Assembly (NCBI GenBank): GCA_900545495.1 | Contig: UQZJ01000008.1 | Span: 44,458 to 108,457 of the forward strand | Length of the DNA: 64,000 nucleotides | From: an uncultured Eubacteriales bacterium | Lineage (GTDB): Bacteria > Bacillota > Clostridia > Oscillospirales > Oscillospiraceae | Reading direction: 5' to 3' | Part shown: positions 24,234-32,722 of the stretch, in pieces | Layout of the letters: each line of letters begins with the position of its first letter | Position numbering within the stretch: position 1 is the stretch's first letter | The notes under the pieces: generated by a model | What the model was told of the DNA's origin: nothing | The model's database searches: none | What the model saw: the letters and a program-made list of their open reading frames with translations, nothing else | Program-made: the position numbers and the translations under genes

Positions 24234-24827
24234 TCACGCTTCGCCGTAGGGCAGTACCACCAGTGTGCCGTCTGCACGCAGGTAGAGCTTGCCGCCCTCC
24301 GCGTAGAATGTCTCGTTGTTCTCGTCGCAGGTCACAGACCACACCGGCGTGAGGATGTAGCTGCTGATGCCCGCCTCATAGCCGAAATAGCCGGTGGGCG
24401 TGGGCAGACTGTAATCCGGCTCGATGCTGCGGACATAGCGGCCGATGTGGATATGCACCGGCAGCGTCACCTCCACCGCATTGACGGGCATGGTGTACTG
24501 CGCCCGCTCCGCGCCCCGGTATGTCTCCGGCATAGCCACATACAGACCGCAGTAGGGCGCCTTCTTCAGCGTGCCGGTGAGACCGCCGATGGCGGTGACC
24601 CTTGCGCCCTGCACCGTGTCGGGGATGGTGTAGTCAATAACATCGCCGGAGCCGTCCCACTGGTAGGCGGAGGCAAAGGCTTCCCGGCCGTCCCTACGCA
24701 GGTAGAACAGGACATGGTCCTTTTCCACGACATTCTCGGCGGGATAGATCCGCAGGCTCACCAGTCCCCATGCGCCGAAGACCAGCAGCACTACGGCTGC
24801 CGCCGCACACAGCAGTCCCCGTTTCAT
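24234..24827 (-). CDS. Membrane-anchored protein of an ABC operon
   Basis: A 197-residue protein with an N-terminal membrane anchor (MKRGLLCAAAAVVLLVFGAW) and an extracytoplasmic beta-rich domain with no known motif (IDYTIPDTVQGARVTAIGGL, YLRADGTLVVLPYGEA). Its ATG overlaps the permease stop by four bases, so it is the last gene of the GntR-controlled operon and probably works with that transporter. The ORF is open further upstream but that part overlaps the permease. Confidence 0.68.
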   Translation of the reverse strand: MKRGLLCAAAAVVLLVFGAWGLVSLRIYPAENVVEKDHVLFYLRRDGREAFASAYQWDGSGDVIDYTIPDTVQGARVTAIGGLTGTLKKAPYCGLYVAMPETYRGAERAQYTMPVNAVEVTLPVHIHIGRYVRSIEPDYSLPTPTGYFGYEAGISSYILTPVWSVTCDENNETFYAEGGKLYLRADGTLVVLPYGEA

Positions 24828-26626
24828 GACACCACCTCCGTAGCTGGAACATCCGCCGTGCTGTTGGTGAAGTCCAGTCCGTCGATGAACTCCTGCATAC
24901 GGGTGCAGTAGCTCATCATGGACAGATAGCGGTCCTTGGTGCCGCCGTCCGCCGTGGTGGAGTAGATCACCATCTGATAGCGCCACGTCTGCGCGGTATC
25001 GGTGTCGATGGCCGCCAGCATATCGGTGTCGACTGCCGCCGCCACATCCTGCTGGGCGGCGCGGCACAGTGCCAGCGCCTGCTCACGGGTCAGATCCACG
25101 GAGGAGCCTGTGTCAGAATCCTCCACGAAGCCGCCGCGGACGGCGTCCAGCTCCTCGTCCGTCAGATCGTTGATCCCCACGGCGTAGCTGCGGGCCTGCG
25201 GCAGATTCAGGAGCTGGTTGATCTTGCGGTATGTCTCCGCGCCCTCCCGCTCCGCGATGCCGTAATCCCGTCGGATCTCCTGACCGTTCTTCATCGTGTA
25301 GTAGAAGGAGACATACAGCACACGGCTGCCATCGGTGTTTTCCGGCCCCTGCTCCAGAATGGCGCGGTGCAGGGAGGTGACAGTCTCGATGGCGGTGCTG
25401 TCCGAGGTCAGGAAGTTGCCTCTGCCGCTGCCGGAGACCATGACCCGGACATTGTCCACCTGCGGGACGTCCGGCACGCGGTACTGCATGCCCAGCACGT
25501 CCGCACGGATGGCGAGGGTCAGCGCCACCATGGCTGCCGCCAGCACCGCCAGCTCCTTCCAGCTCCGGCGGAAGACGCGGAACGTCTTTTGCAGCAGCAT
25601 CTGGGCAGCCACAAAACACAGCAGTCCCATGAAGACCTGACAGAGCAGCAGCTTTGCAAGGCTGCGGGAGCCGCCCAGCACGAAGCTGCTGAGGAACAGT
25701 CCCAGCCCCAGACCGCCGCACAGACCCACGGCCCAGCGGACGAGGATCCGCAGCCACGGGAAGGCGATGGCGTCGCCTGCCGCCTCACTGGGGCGCTTGC
25801 GGTACAGCAGCCAGCCCAGCGCCAGCAGCACCAGTCCCGCCGCCGCGTAGATGGCCGATGTGGGCAGCGCCTGCGCCGACAGGCTGCGCCAGTAGACCTC
25901 GATGCCGTTGCGGGCGATATACTCTCCATCCAAGAAGCCTACGTCCTCCGCCAGCTTTATGATGGGCGTCAGCCACTGCACGAAGGGGGGATAGGTGGTG
26001 TACTGAAAGCCGAAGTAGAACCAGCGCTGCAAGAACTGCACCACGCTGCACAGAAGCAGAGCGGCGAAGTTCACCGCCACATACAGCACCGGGATGGCCA
26101 GCAGCCAGCCGGTGGCCATGGCGCACAGAGCGCCCAGTGACAGGAAGAACAGCTCCAGCAGCTCGGTCAGCAGCCACTGGCCCAGCGCCGCCCAGTCCAC
26201 CATGCCGAAGGGCAGCTGCGCCAGCACCGACAGCAGGAAGATCAGCAGATTTCCGGCGGTCAGCAGGCCGAAGCCCGCCAGAAAGTGGGAGAAGTACTGG
26301 GTGGTGCGCTTGACCGGCAGGGCGTGCATCATGCCCACGGAGCGGGGCGTCATCAGGTAGGCGTACACCGCCATGGGGATCACCACGCCGCATACCACCG
26401 CCAGCACCAGCGAGCCGACGGACGCGCCGACGATCACGTTGTGCAGCAGCGGCTCCAGATTTTCAGCCAGCAGACCGTCGTCATGCGGGGCGTCGTAGCC
26501 GGCGCGCAGCAGCTGGATGGGCAGGATCATCAGCCATATCAGCACATAGACGAAGCCGGCGGGCCAGAAGTGGCGCAGGTCGCTGCGCAGCAGAGCTCTG
26601 TTACAGAAGGATGTCTTTTGCGGCAT
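24824..26626 (-). CDS. ABC transporter permease, large
   Basis: A 600-residue membrane protein. The N-terminal half has about six membrane helices (AGFVYVLIWLMILPIQLLRA, SLVLAVVCGVVIPMAVYAYL, LLTAGNLLIFLLSVLAQL and more), followed by a second group near 270-370 and a 230-residue hydrophilic C-terminal domain outside (RVMVSGSGRGNFLTSDSTAI ...). The MMHALPVKRTTQYFSHFLAG loop is typical of permeases paired with YtrB-like ATPases. The ATG at 26626 follows GGAGGTGT and lies inside the end of the ATPase gene (26-base overlap). Probable role: cell-envelope stress or antimicrobial export, by analogy with ytr operons. Confidence 0.78.
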   Translation of the reverse strand: MPQKTSFCNRALLRSDLRHFWPAGFVYVLIWLMILPIQLLRAGYDAPHDDGLLAENLEPLLHNVIVGASVGSLVLAVVCGVVIPMAVYAYLMTPRSVGMMHALPVKRTTQYFSHFLAGFGLLTAGNLLIFLLSVLAQLPFGMVDWAALGQWLLTELLELFFLSLGALCAMATGWLLAIPVLYVAVNFAALLLCSVVQFLQRWFYFGFQYTTYPPFVQWLTPIIKLAEDVGFLDGEYIARNGIEVYWRSLSAQALPTSAIYAAAGLVLLALGWLLYRKRPSEAAGDAIAFPWLRILVRWAVGLCGGLGLGLFLSSFVLGGSRSLAKLLLCQVFMGLLCFVAAQMLLQKTFRVFRRSWKELAVLAAAMVALTLAIRADVLGMQYRVPDVPQVDNVRVMVSGSGRGNFLTSDSTAIETVTSLHRAILEQGPENTDGSRVLYVSFYYTMKNGQEIRRDYGIAEREGAETYRKINQLLNLPQARSYAVGINDLTDEELDAVRGGFVEDSDTGSSVDLTREQALALCRAAQQDVAAAVDTDMLAAIDTDTAQTWRYQMVIYSTTADGGTKDRYLSMMSYCTRMQEFIDGLDFTNSTADVPATEVVS

Positions 26627-27500
26627 AGTCCACACCTCCCAACTCATAGATAAAGATCTCCTCCAGCGTCAGCGGGATGGATTCCAGCAGCACCGGCTCG
26701 GTGATCTGCATCCGGCGCAGGATATCCTCCCGGCTTCCGCGGACGATATAGGTATACACCCGCCCCACATGGCTGCGGTGCAGGATCTGCATCTCCGCCG
26801 GCAGCACCGGCTCGGTCACGCCCGGATAGGCCACCTGCAATTTCACCGTGTTGTCCTGCAGGTCGGACAGGCTCCGCTCCAGCAGCACCCGCCCGTGATC
26901 CAGAATACCCACATGGTCGCACACGTCCTCCAGCTCCCGTAGGTTGTGGCTGGACACCAGCACCGTGGTGCCGCGCTCGGCCACGTCGCCCAAAAGCAGC
27001 GACCAGACCTGCCGCCGCATGACGGGGTCCAGACCGTCCACCGGCTCGTCCAGAATGAGGTACTCCGGCATACAGCACACCGTCAGCCAGAAGGCCGCCT
27101 GCTTCTGCATACCCTTGGACATCCGGCGCAGCATCATCTTCTCGTCCAGCGGAAACACCTGCTTCAGCTTTTCGTACCGCTCCCAGCTGAAGGCGGGGTA
27201 CAGTCCGGCGAAGAAATGCGCCATCTCCCGGATATTGGCCTGGGGGAAGTAGTACCAGTCGTCGCCGATCACCGTCATCCGCCGCTTCACAGCGGGATCC
27301 TCGTAGACCGGCTGGCCGTCCAGCAGCACCTCGCCGCTGTCCTGCCGGTAGATACCCGCCAGATGGCGGATAATGGTGGATTTGCCCGCACCGTTGGGGC
27401 CTACCAGCCCGTAGACCGCGCCGGTGGGTACCGTCATGGTCAGACCATCCAGCGCCCGGAAGCCATCAAAGGTCTTGACGACGTGTTTCGCTTCAAGCAT
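26601..27500 (-). CDS. ABC transporter ATP-binding protein (YtrB-like)
   Basis: A 299-residue ATPase: Walker A GPNGAGKST near residue 36, signature MSKGMQKQAAF replacing LSGGQ, Walker B YLILDEPVDGLDP, and switch histidine in LVSSHNLRELEDV. The SKGMQKQ signature and the extra C-terminal domain fit GntR-associated ABC-2 ATPases. It starts at ATG 27500, overlapping the end of the GntR gene by eight bases, and should act with the 600-residue permease that follows. Confidence 0.88.
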   Translation of the reverse strand: MLEAKHVVKTFDGFRALDGLTMTVPTGAVYGLVGPNGAGKSTIIRHLAGIYRQDSGEVLLDGQPVYEDPAVKRRMTVIGDDWYYFPQANIREMAHFFAGLYPAFSWERYEKLKQVFPLDEKMMLRRMSKGMQKQAAFWLTVCCMPEYLILDEPVDGLDPVMRRQVWSLLLGDVAERGTTVLVSSHNLRELEDVCDHVGILDHGRVLLERSLSDLQDNTVKLQVAYPGVTEPVLPAEMQILHRSHVGRVYTYIVRGSREDILRRMQITEPVLLESIPLTLEEIFIYELGGVDYAAKDILL

Positions 27501-27858
27501 GGCTCTCTCCTCCTTTCCAAAGCTGCAAAAGGGCCTCCTGTGTATAGCCCAGCGTTTTCAGTTCCTCCAGCACCGGCGTCAGCTGCTCCGTCAGCTCCCG
27601 GATGCGGCGCTGCTGCTCATCACCGCCCGAGGCGGCAAAGCTGCCCTTGCCCGCCACGGAGTAGATGTAGCCCTCCGCCTCCAGCTCGCTGTACGCCCGT
27701 TGGATGGTGTTGGGATTGATGGCCAGCTGTGTGGCAAGACTCCGCACGGACGGCAGCTTTTCGTCCGGCGGCAGCAGACCTGTCAGCATCATCCGCCGCA
27801 GGTTGTCCCTCACCTGCTGGTACAGCGGCCGCCCGTCCCGATAATCCAAGGAGATCAT
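27493..27858 (-). CDS. GntR-family regulator (YtrA subfamily)
   Basis: A 121-residue repressor-type protein: winged helix in SLDYRDGRPLYQQVRDNLRR ... LPPDEKLPSVRSLATQLAIN ... PNTIQRAYSELEAEGYIYSV, then a short helical dimerisation tail. The short C-terminus (no ligand domain) is typical of YtrA proteins that control ABC operons. It is the first gene of the operon and the ATG follows GGAGTGG. A palindrome at 27884-27913, just upstream, is the likely operator, which implies autorepression. Confidence 0.85.
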   Translation of the reverse strand: MISLDYRDGRPLYQQVRDNLRRMMLTGLLPPDEKLPSVRSLATQLAINPNTIQRAYSELEAEGYIYSVAGKGSFAASGGDEQQRRIRELTEQLTPVLEELKTLGYTQEALLQLWKGGESHA

Positions 27859-27883
27859 CTGCTGTCCACTCCTTTCTATGATA

Positions 27884-27913
27884 TGTACTAACTGTGCTGT
27901 GCGTGTTAGTACA
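27884..27913. promoter_or_regulatory. Palindromic operator for the GntR regulator
   Basis: A perfect 9-bp inverted repeat, TGTACTAAC at 27884-27892 and GTTAGTACA at 27905-27913, separated by 12 bases and located 26 bases upstream of the GntR start, where the promoter of the ABC operon must be. YtrA-type regulators bind such wide palindromes. Confidence 0.65.
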
Positions 27914-27960
27914 GTTAAAATACCACGGGACACCGTGCCTGTCAAGGGCCTTTTGAAAAA

Positions 27961-27996
27961 ACAGGGAACGCGGCTCACAGGAGCCGCGTTCCCTGT
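27961..27996. terminator. Long perfect hairpin between divergent genes
   Basis: A 16-bp perfect stem (27961-27976 with 27981-27996) with a 4-base loop. T-runs occur on both sides (TTTTTC after it on the plus strand, TTTTTTC on the minus strand). On the minus strand it is placed to stop transcripts that run through from the oxidoreductase operon across the ferredoxin gene. Confidence 0.65.
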
Positions 27997-28060
27997 ATAC
28001 TTTTTCCGCCGCGGGGCAAACTCCCCTTGTCCCAAAATTTTATGTATGGAGGCGATTTTT

Positions 28061-28249
28061 ATGGAAGCCATTGTACTGCAAAAGGCGTGCATCCAGTGCG
28101 GCCTGTGTACCTCCGTCTGTCCGGAGGTGTTCTCCATCACGCCGGGAGAACCGGCGCAGGCGATCATCGGGCCGGTGCCGGACGACCTACGGCTGGCGGT
28201 GCAGGAGGCGGCGGATGCCTGTCCCGTGGCCGCCATCGAGGTGCGGTAG
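28061..28249 (+). CDS. Small 4Fe-4S ferredoxin
   Basis: A 62-residue ferredoxin with one cluster: ACIQCGLCTSVCPEVF supplies three close cysteines plus CP, and a distant DACPVAAIEV supplies the last cysteine. This size is typical of single-cluster ferredoxins in anaerobes. ATGGAGGCG supplies the ribosome binding site. It is convergent with the 2-oxoacid:ferredoxin oxidoreductase operon, whose last stop is only 13 bases away, so it is a natural candidate for the electron acceptor of that enzyme (inference from position). Confidence 0.85.
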   Translation: MEAIVLQKACIQCGLCTSVCPEVFSITPGEPAQAIIGPVPDDLRLAVQEAADACPVAAIEVR

Positions 28250-28262
28250 GCGCGTTTCCGCG

Positions 28263-28808
28263 TCAGCGGGCGGCGGCTCCAATCCTCAACCCGGCCTCAA
28301 AGGCCTTCCGGTTCAGGGGCAGCAGCGCCGGTTTGCTCCCCAGCTTCCGGGCGATGGTGTCCCACACCACCTCGGCGGGGACCACCTGCGTGCAGCCGAT
28401 ATAGATGCCCAGCATGATGATGTTCAGCACCTTGGCGTTGCCCATGTCCAGCGCCATCTCCGTGACCGGTGCGGACACTACCTTGATATCGGTGCGGGTG
28501 ATCTCACTTTTCACGATGGAGCTGTTGATGAACAGCGTGCCGCCGGGGATCAGCTTGTAGAGGAATTTTTGCAGGCTGGGGTCGTTCATGACGATGAGAT
28601 CGTCCATGCTGTCGCCCAGCGGCGCGCCGATATCGTCATCGGAGATGACCACATAGCAGTTGGCGGTGCCGCCGCGCTGCTCCGCGCCGTAGGAGGGGAA
28701 GAACGTCACGTTCTTGTCGGTGGCGTCGCAGGCGGCCTCCGCCAGAAACTTGCCCAGCGTCATGACGCCCTGCCCGCCGAAGCCGGCGACCATCAGATTT
28801 CGTTCCAT
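28263..28808 (-). CDS. 2-oxoacid:ferredoxin oxidoreductase, gamma subunit
   Basis: A 181-residue gamma subunit: RNLMVAGFGGQGVMTLGKFL at the N-terminus, then NVTFFPSYGAEQRGGTANCY and the closing ...FEAGLRIGAA. In this enzyme family the subunit binds part of CoA. It is the last gene of the operon butyrate kinase - ATPase - delta - alpha - beta - gamma, and follows the beta subunit by two bases. The order and sequence fit the VOR (3-methyl-2-oxobutanoate) or KOR group; the substrate cannot be fixed by eye. Confidence 0.85.
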   Translation of the reverse strand: MERNLMVAGFGGQGVMTLGKFLAEAACDATDKNVTFFPSYGAEQRGGTANCYVVISDDDIGAPLGDSMDDLIVMNDPSLQKFLYKLIPGGTLFINSSIVKSEITRTDIKVVSAPVTEMALDMGNAKVLNIIMLGIYIGCTQVVPAEVVWDTIARKLGSKPALLPLNRKAFEAGLRIGAAAR

Positions 28809-28810
28809 CG

Positions 28811-29563
28811 TTACGCCTCCTCTCCGCTTCTGTCCCGGATGACGCCCAGCGGGAACTCTTTGAGCATCTTCTCCTCCAGAAAATCCAGCGCCTCCAGCGG
28901 GTCAAGACCCCAGTTGGTGGGGCAGCTGGTGACGATCTCCACCATGGAGAAGCCCTTGCCCGCCAGCTGGTTTAGGAACGCCTTGCGGATGGCGTCCTTC
29001 GTCCTTGCCACGTTGGCGGGGGTGTTGCAGCTGGTGCGCGCCAGATAGCAGGGCGCGGTGAGCTGGTTCAGAATCTCGCACATATGCATGGGGTAGCCGT
29101 GCTCCCTGGGATCACGGCCCTGAGGCGCGGTGGTGGCCTTCATGCCGAGCAGGGTGGTGGGGGCCATCTGGCCGCCGGTCATGCCGTAGATGCCGTTGTT
29201 CACGAAGATCACGGTGATGTTCTCGCCCCGGTTGGCGGCGGACATGGTCTCGGCAAGGCCGATGGAGGCCAGGTCGCCGTCGCCCTGATAGGTGAACACC
29301 AGCTTGTCGGGCTCGGCGCGCTTTACGCCGGTGGCCACGGCGCAGGCCCGGCCGTGGGGACTGGTGGTGCAGTCGTAGGTGACATACTCCATGGCAAGGC
29401 CGCAGCAGCCGACGCCGTGGACGGTGATGGTCTTTTCCAGCATACCCAGCTCCTCCAGCACCTCGCCGATGAGCTTGAAGATGGTGCCGTGCATACAGCC
29501 GGGGCAGAAGCCCACCACCATGTCGTCCCGGATGCCCTTTGTTCTCCCGTATATTTTCTCCAT
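28811..29563 (-). CDS. 2-oxoacid:ferredoxin oxidoreductase, beta (TPP) subunit
   Basis: A 250-residue thiamine-diphosphate binding subunit: FCPGCMHGTIFKLIGEVLEE, VHGVGCCGLAMEY, YQGDGDLASIGLAETMSAAN (the TPP-binding GDG...N core) and NNGIYGMTGGQMAPTTLLGM. It decarboxylates the 2-oxoacid and passes electrons to ferredoxin. Two ATGs in a row lie at the alpha-subunit stop; the second (29563) has the better distance to AGGAGG. A longer frame upstream is out of phase with alpha and unlikely. Confidence 0.87.
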   Translation of the reverse strand: MEKIYGRTKGIRDDMVVGFCPGCMHGTIFKLIGEVLEELGMLEKTITVHGVGCCGLAMEYVTYDCTTSPHGRACAVATGVKRAEPDKLVFTYQGDGDLASIGLAETMSAANRGENITVIFVNNGIYGMTGGQMAPTTLLGMKATTAPQGRDPREHGYPMHMCEILNQLTAPCYLARTSCNTPANVARTKDAIRKAFLNQLAGKGFSMVEIVTSCPTNWGLDPLEALDFLEEKMLKEFPLGVIRDRSGEEA

Positions 29564-30639
29564 CATGCACCCTCCTTGTCCAGAATGGCCTTCGCCGCCG
29601 CCACCACGCGCTCGCGGCTCATGATCTCGCCGCCGCTGCGCAGGCAGGTGTGGATGGGGCAGCGATCCTTCACCGCCAACGTCACATCCAGCACCAGCTG
29701 GGCGGGAATGGACATCTCCACATCCAGCACCGCCTTCACCCGGCTGTAATCCAGCTTGTCGAAGCTGGCGTAGGGCCACGGGCTGACGGTCTTGGGCCGG
29801 ATCAGCCCCACCTTATAGCCCTGTGCGCGGAGGGTGCGGACGGCGGACTTGGCGATACGGCCGCACACGCCGTAGGCGGCGATGATCAGCTCCGCGTCGT
29901 CGGCCATGAACTCCTCCACCTGCACGTCCTTTTCCCAGGTGTCGTACAGGGCGGCGTTGCGCTTGCAGCGCTCCTCCTGCCCCGACCAGCCGCCGGGGAG
30001 GATCAGGGACTTCTGATCGGCGCTGTGCCCCACCAGCGCCCAGCCGCGCAGCTCGTCCTTCAGGCGCTTCACCTCTTCGTCGGAGCGCATCTCCGGCAGC
30101 ACCACCGGCTCCATGATGGTACCCAGCACGCCGTCGGCCAGGATCAGCACCGGGTTGCGGTCACGCTGGGCATAGTCGAAGGCGGCGTAGGTCATGTCCA
30201 CCGCCTCCTGCACCGTGGCGGGGGCAAAGACCATCATGCGGAAGCCGCCGTTGCCGCTGGCGCGGGTGGCCTGCAAATAGTCCTGCTGGGCGGGCTGGAT
30301 AGCACCGATGCCGGGGCCGCCCCGCTGCACGTTGCAGTACACCATGGGGATACGGGCGCTGGCACAGAAGCTGATGCCCTCGCTCTTGAGGCTGATGCCG
30401 CAGGAGCTGGAGCTGGTCATGGCGCGGGTGCCGGTCTGGGCAGCGCCGTAGACCATGTTGACGGAGGCCACCTCGCTCTCGCCCTGCACGAACACACCGC
30501 CTACCTCCGGCATACGGCGGGCGAAATACTCCGGGATCTCGTTCTGCGGGGTGATGGGATAGCCGGCGAAAAACCGGCAGCCGCTGCGTACCGCCGCCTC
30601 GGCGATGGCCTCGCAGCCCTTCATGAATTTTCTTGCCAT
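29563..30639 (-). CDS. vorB: 2-oxoacid:ferredoxin oxidoreductase, alpha subunit (VorB-like)
   Basis: A 358-residue alpha subunit: GCRFFAGYPITPQNEIPEYF, FVQGESEVASVNMVYGAAQT, TSSSSCGISLKSEGISF and NVQRGGPGIGAIQPAQQDYL, the typical pyrimidine-domain motifs. GYPITPQNEIPEY is the form I associate with VorB (branched-chain 2-oxoacids), which would make isobutyryl-, isovaleryl- or 2-methylbutyryl-CoA. The ATG at 30639 follows GGAGGC with 7-base spacing. The neighbouring butyrate kinase could recover ATP from the corresponding acyl-phosphate; the needed phosphotransacylase is not in the window. Confidence 0.82.
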   Translation of the reverse strand: MARKFMKGCEAIAEAAVRSGCRFFAGYPITPQNEIPEYFARRMPEVGGVFVQGESEVASVNMVYGAAQTGTRAMTSSSSCGISLKSEGISFCASARIPMVYCNVQRGGPGIGAIQPAQQDYLQATRASGNGGFRMMVFAPATVQEAVDMTYAAFDYAQRDRNPVLILADGVLGTIMEPVVLPEMRSDEEVKRLKDELRGWALVGHSADQKSLILPGGWSGQEERCKRNAALYDTWEKDVQVEEFMADDAELIIAAYGVCGRIAKSAVRTLRAQGYKVGLIRPKTVSPWPYASFDKLDYSRVKAVLDVEMSIPAQLVLDVTLAVKDRCPIHTCLRSGGEIMSRERVVAAAKAILDKEGA

Positions 30640-30651
30640 ACCCACGCCTCC

Positions 30652-30855
30652 TTACTTATAGACCTCAATGGCTGCGTCGGGACACATACGCCCGCAGACG
30701 GCGCAGCCGATGCAGTTTTCGGGGTGAACGGCCACCACATAGGGGTAGCCCTTGGAGTTGACCTGCTGTCCCACGGCCAGCACGCCCTTGGGACAGAATT
30801 TCACGCAGTAGCCGCAGCTTTTGCAGCTCTCTGCGCGGATGGTGACTTGCGGCAT
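30652..30855 (-). CDS. 2-oxoacid:ferredoxin oxidoreductase, delta (2x4Fe-4S) subunit
   Basis: A 67-residue polyferredoxin subunit with two cluster motifs, CKSCGYCVKFCP and CIGCAVCGRMCP, at the usual spacing. It carries electrons from the TPP site to free ferredoxin. It is followed by the alpha gene (12 bases) and preceded by the P-loop ATPase gene (15 bases), inside the same operon. Confidence 0.88.
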   Translation of the reverse strand: MPQVTIRAESCKSCGYCVKFCPKGVLAVGQQVNSKGYPYVVAVHPENCIGCAVCGRMCPDAAIEVYK

Positions 30856-30870
30856 GAGTTGTTCCTCCTT

Positions 30871-31548
30871 CTATTCGTCCGGTCCCATCTCCGGGACGGT
30901 GATGCGGGGTGTGATGCGCAGCAGCGGCAGGTCGGTGTGAGGCCGCACCTGCGCATACAGGGCGTCCGGCACGGCGGCGGCCTCCACGGTGACGTAGGGC
31001 GTCAACAGGGCGAGACCCTGCGCCAGTCCGTCCAGATACTCCTCCGCCGTGGTGTCCCGCCCCAGATTGGGGTTCAGCAGGAACCGGGGCGTCCGCAGGC
31101 GGGAGGCCCGCAGAACGGCGCTGAGCGTGCCGTCGATGTGCGCCGCCGTCCCCGACCACGGCCGGTAGGGGTTCACCACGAAGTATACGGCGGCGGTGCG
31201 CAGCAGGTGGGCGCAGCCGCCGATCAGCTTCGCGCCGTTATCGCCGCCGCCTACGTCCAGCAGAACGACGGCGCTTTCATCCATCAGCAGGGGGAGAAGT
31301 CCGCCCGCTTGCGTGGGGATATCGGCGTACTGCTCTGCAAAATGGACGGTGACGCCGCCCGCCTCCAGCAGCGCCGCCGCGTCCCGGGCGCGCATCAGGG
31401 GCTTTGTCTGGTCCAGATCGAAGAAATGGACGGCGTTGCCCTGCGCCGCCAGCGTCAGCGCCAGCTGCATGGCGATCTCCGACTTGCCGCAGCCCGCCTC
31501 CCCTAAAAAGACCAGCTTCCGCGCCGCTGGCAGAAAGTTCCCGCTCAT
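30871..31548 (-). CDS. P-loop ATPase of unknown role in the oxidoreductase operon
   Basis: A 225-residue protein with a Walker A variant GEAGCGKSE at about residues 16-24, VHFFDLDQTKPLMRARDAA (like the SIMIBI/ParA-CobQ switch I area), and AVVLLDVGGGDNGAKLIGGC as a Walker B-like strand. The fold looks SIMIBI-type rather than a kinase. It overlaps the butyrate kinase stop by four bases and precedes the delta subunit. Its job is unknown; cluster insertion, enzyme activation or membrane localisation are possible. No such gene is part of the textbook VOR operon. Confidence 0.7.
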   Translation of the reverse strand: MSGNFLPAARKLVFLGEAGCGKSEIAMQLALTLAAQGNAVHFFDLDQTKPLMRARDAAALLEAGGVTVHFAEQYADIPTQAGGLLPLLMDESAVVLLDVGGGDNGAKLIGGCAHLLRTAAVYFVVNPYRPWSGTAAHIDGTLSAVLRASRLRTPRFLLNPNLGRDTTAEEYLDGLAQGLALLTPYVTVEAAAVPDALYAQVRPHTDLPLLRITPRITVPEMGPDE

Positions 31549-32630
31549 GCCTGTGCGTCGGGAAGCACAAACTGCTTCGGGCGCTCATGTCCCTCCAGCA
31601 CGCGGCAGGCGCCGGCGGCCAGCGCCTCCAGCTCGAATTCGCCCGCCATGATCTCCACCGGCGCGATGAAGGACAGCTTCTTCGTCAGATACGCGGCGAC
31701 ATACTTGGAGTGGGCGATGCCGCCGGTGAGGATGACCCGATCCACTTGTCCGTCCGCGGCGGCGGCCAGACCGCCGATGGCACGGGCGGCGCTGTACAGC
31801 ATCCCGTCGTAGACCAGCTTGGCCTGTGCGTCGCCGTCGGCAATGCGCTTTTCCACCTCCCGGGCGTCGGCGGTGCCGAGATACGCCACAAGGCCGCCCT
31901 TGCCCCGGATGAAGTCCGTCATCTCTTTTTCCGTATACTTGCCGGAGTAGCACAGGCGCACCACCGGCTGAAGGCTGGCGCCGCCGAAGCGCTCCGGCGC
32001 GAACATCCACTCGTCGTCCCGGACGCCGTCTACCATTTTACCGCCGATGAACAGGCGGGCGGAGGCGCCGCCGCCCAGATGCAGCACGATGAGGCGGCAG
32101 TCCTCCAGCGGCTTGTGCAGCACCTCCTCGGCGCAGCGCCGCGCCATGGCGCGGCAGTTCAGGGCGTGACCCAGCATGGTGCGCCGGATCTCCGGCAGGC
32201 CGGTAATACGGGCCTCCTCCGTCATCTCGTCCACCGAGACGGGGTCGCAGATAAAGGCGGGGATGTGCAGGGGCTGCGCCAGCTCCAGCGCCAGCACACA
32301 GCCCAGATTGGAGGCGTGCGCCGCGTGATGGATGGTGTACATATAGTCCGCCATGCGCTGCTCCACCAGATAGGTGCCGGACTCGCAGGGCGGCAGCTGT
32401 CCGCCCCGGGCGCAGATGCCGTCCAGCTGCGCCGTGTCGAAGCCGTGGGCGGCCAGCGCCCGCTCAATGACGGCGCGGCGGAAGTCCACCTGCTCCATGA
32501 CCCAGTGGAAGGGCGCCAGCTCCTCCCGGCTGTGGCGCAGCGTCTCGTCAAAGACCTTCTCCGCCCCGCGGAACACCGCGATCTTGGTGGAGGTGGAGCC
32601 GGGGTTGATGACCAGAATGCACTTGCTCAT
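31545..32630 (-). CDS. buk: Butyrate kinase / branched-chain acyl kinase
   Basis: A 361-residue acetokinase-family enzyme that makes ATP from an acyl-phosphate. Visible motifs: ILVINPGSTSTKIAVF (phosphate-1), MADYMYTIHHAAHASNLGCV, RLIVLHLGGGASARLFIGGK (phosphate-2) and DRVILTGGIAHSKYVAAYLT (adenosine site). Length and HHAAHASNLG fit butyrate kinase. No good ribosome binding site directly precedes the ATG; AAGGAG is about 30 bases upstream. It heads the oxidoreductase operon behind a good promoter, consistent with a pathway 2-oxoacid to acyl-CoA to acyl-phosphate to acid plus ATP. Confidence 0.88.
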   Translation of the reverse strand: MSKCILVINPGSTSTKIAVFRGAEKVFDETLRHSREELAPFHWVMEQVDFRRAVIERALAAHGFDTAQLDGICARGGQLPPCESGTYLVEQRMADYMYTIHHAAHASNLGCVLALELAQPLHIPAFICDPVSVDEMTEEARITGLPEIRRTMLGHALNCRAMARRCAEEVLHKPLEDCRLIVLHLGGGASARLFIGGKMVDGVRDDEWMFAPERFGGASLQPVVRLCYSGKYTEKEMTDFIRGKGGLVAYLGTADAREVEKRIADGDAQAKLVYDGMLYSAARAIGGLAAAADGQVDRVILTGGIAHSKYVAAYLTKKLSFIAPVEIMAGEFELEALAAGACRVLEGHERPKQFVLPDAQA

Positions 32631-32722
32631 AGCTGTATCGGCCGGACGCGGGGCATCCGGCGCTCCTTTCCTGCAATATTCCGTCGGCAGGGGCATTTGC
32701 CGATGGGCGCGTGTTTTGTTAT

